DNA of 46,676 nucleotides from NCBI RefSeq assembly GCF_001425685.1, contig NZ_LMCY01000007.1, forward strand, positions 1 to 46,676, in the 5' to 3' direction. The translations under genes and the position numbers were made by a program. Positions 45,800 to 46,676 of the stretch are shown here, piece after piece (position 1 is the stretch's first letter; each line of letters starts with the position of its first letter). This DNA is from Massilia sp. Root335. Its GTDB lineage: Bacteria > Pseudomonadota > Gammaproteobacteria > Burkholderiales > Burkholderiaceae_D. The notes beneath the pieces were generated by a model. The model was not told the origin of the DNA, made no database searches, and saw only the letters and a list, made by a program, of their open reading frames with translations.

Positions 45800-46630
45800 A
45801 TGTCTGTACAGTTTCGCAACAACGTCCACGTGACCGGTTCAGGACCGACGACCATGATCTTCGTGCATGGTTTCGGTTGCGACCAGACCATGTGGCGCTA
45901 CCTGGCGCCGGCCTTCGCGGACCGCTTTCGCGTCGTGCTGTACGACCTGACCGGCAGCGGCCATTCCGACTGGTCCGCCTACGACCGCGCGAAGTACGGC
46001 AGCCTGCAAGGCCACGTCACGGATCTGCTGGAAATTCTCGACGCCTGCGCGGCCGGCCCGAGCATCGTCGTCGGGCACTCGGTCGGCGCGCCGATCGGCC
46101 TGCTGGCGACGATCGCGGCGCCGCAGCGCTTCGTGGCCCAGGTCCTGGTCGGCCCATCGCCCTGCTACACCAACGACGGCGATTACGTGGGCGGATTCAA
46201 TCCGGAAGACATCGACGGCCTGCTGGACTCGATGGAGACCAATTTCCTCGAGTGGTCGCGCAAGATGGCGCCGGCGATCATGGGCGCGCCCAACCAGCCG
46301 CACCTGGGACAGGAACTGACGCGCAGCTTCTGCCGCAACGATCCCGCCATCGCCAAGCATTTCGCGCGCGTGACCTTCCGCGCCGATATCCGCGCCGACG
46401 TGCCCCGTGCGACGGTGCCCGCCCTGATCCTGCAATGCAGCGACGACCTGATCGTGCCGCGCGAAGTGGGCGACTGGCTGCATCGGCACCTGGCGCACAG
46501 CGCACTGCGCCTGATCGACAACGTGGGGCACTGCCCGCACCTGAGCGCGCCGACGGCGAGTTCGGACGCGATCGAATCCTTTCTCGCGCAGACGCTGATG
46601 CAGGGTGGGCGGCCCTCCGCCCACGCGTAG
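45800..46630 (+). CDS. RsbQ-like alpha/beta hydrolase
   Basis: A 276-residue alpha/beta hydrolase. The triad is S94 (GHSVGA), D215/D216 (CSDDLIVP) and H244 (VGHCPHLS), close to the B. subtilis RsbQ positions; the FVHGFGCDQTMWRYLAPAF oxyanion region is RsbQ/KAI2-like. RsbQ proteins supply a small hydrophobic ligand to a PAS sensor protein, and the partner would lie just past the window. The start ATG 45800 is chosen by alignment with RsbQ; ATG 45761 is possible. The last codons and stop lie within a GTAGGGTGGGC-type repeat. Confidence 0.85.
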   Translation: MSVQFRNNVHVTGSGPTTMIFVHGFGCDQTMWRYLAPAFADRFRVVLYDLTGSGHSDWSAYDRAKYGSLQGHVTDLLEILDACAAGPSIVVGHSVGAPIGLLATIAAPQRFVAQVLVGPSPCYTNDGDYVGGFNPEDIDGLLDSMETNFLEWSRKMAPAIMGAPNQPHLGQELTRSFCRNDPAIAKHFARVTFRADIRADVPRATVPALILQCSDDLIVPREVGDWLHRHLAHSALRLIDNVGHCPHLSAPTASSDAIESFLAQTLMQGGRPSAHA

Positions 46631-46676
46631 CGCCTACACACCGCATACGTCACGCGCGGGCACGGGGTGCCCGCCC
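46603..46676. repeat. GTAGGGTGGGC repeat pair overlapping a gene end
   Basis: GGGTGGGCGGCCCTCCGCCCACGCG begins inside the last codons of the hydrolase gene and contains its TAG stop. An inverted partner (CGGGCACGGGGTGCCCGCCC) runs to the window edge. This is the same geometry as the pair at 13079-13189. Confidence 0.75.

Overview
The window is a chromosomal segment of a high-GC Gram-negative betaproteobacterium. Gene content and order (dnaJ-dnaK-grpE / hemH / recN-nadK, pcm-rhodanese-tolC, exosortase-A-type glycosylation ligase, DUF3667, PEP/HAF-type secreted repeats, GTAGGGTGGGC-type intergenic repeats) suggest Oxalobacteraceae, most likely the Massilia/Telluria group. The genus is an inference; no rRNA is present. 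Coding density is high. Most long ORFs on the opposite strand of real genes are GC-rich mirror frames.

Layout. (1) 114-5577: a polyamine catabolism block, puuD-puuA-spuC on the minus strand and succinate-semialdehyde dehydrogenase gabD divergent from it. (2) 5842-8570: a chemoreceptor with a C-terminal CheR/CheB tether, then carbonic anhydrase coupled to a MazG-like pyrophosphohydrolase. (3) 8755-14322: the heat-shock chaperone genes dnaJ, dnaK and grpE (minus). dnaK and grpE each have a clear sigma-32 promoter, and dnaJ and dnaK each have an intrinsic terminator. A possible 35-aa membrane peptide and ferrochelatase follow. (4) 14342-18016: recN-nadK behind a textbook LexA box, then a DUF3667 membrane protein where many relatives carry hrcA. 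(5) 18125-20749: a translationally coupled run of a small hydrophilic protein, a secreted sorbosone-dehydrogenase-like beta-propeller and OsmC, followed by glyoxalase I. (6) 20790-25398: a HAF-repeat lipoprotein, then the pcm-like/rhodanese/tolC operon and a TetR regulator. (7) 25540-30698: YkgJ cysteine-cluster protein, uppP, recQ, trmB and an AstE/AspA-type hydrolase. (8) 30823-36416: signalling block with a GGDEF-EAL protein, an orphan REC protein and a PAS hybrid histidine kinase. (9) 36546-39284: tRNA-Gly(CCC) and a surface-polysaccharide/protein-glycosylation operon (47-aa membrane peptide, O-glycosylation ligase-like protein, acyltransferase). (10) 39732-46630: EpsC-type serine acetyltransferase, two tandem TraB/GumN-like paralogues, a two-gene DNA-repair operon (radical SAM protein + UdgX) behind a second LexA box, and an RsbQ-like alpha/beta hydrolase.

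How the parts fit. Two separate operons (nadK-recN and radical SAM-udgX) carry near-perfect LexA boxes, so the window holds two pieces of the SOS regulon. The second couples a suicide uracil-DNA crosslinking enzyme family to an uncharacterised radical SAM DNA-repair candidate, and is the most interesting system here. Three families of intergenic palindromic repeats occur. They often sit directly at gene ends: one copy supplies the last codons and stop of the RsbQ-like gene, one lies inside an 80-bp tandem duplication of the trmB 3' end, and a 23-bp-arm hairpin abuts a 17-bp duplication covering the tolC stop codon.
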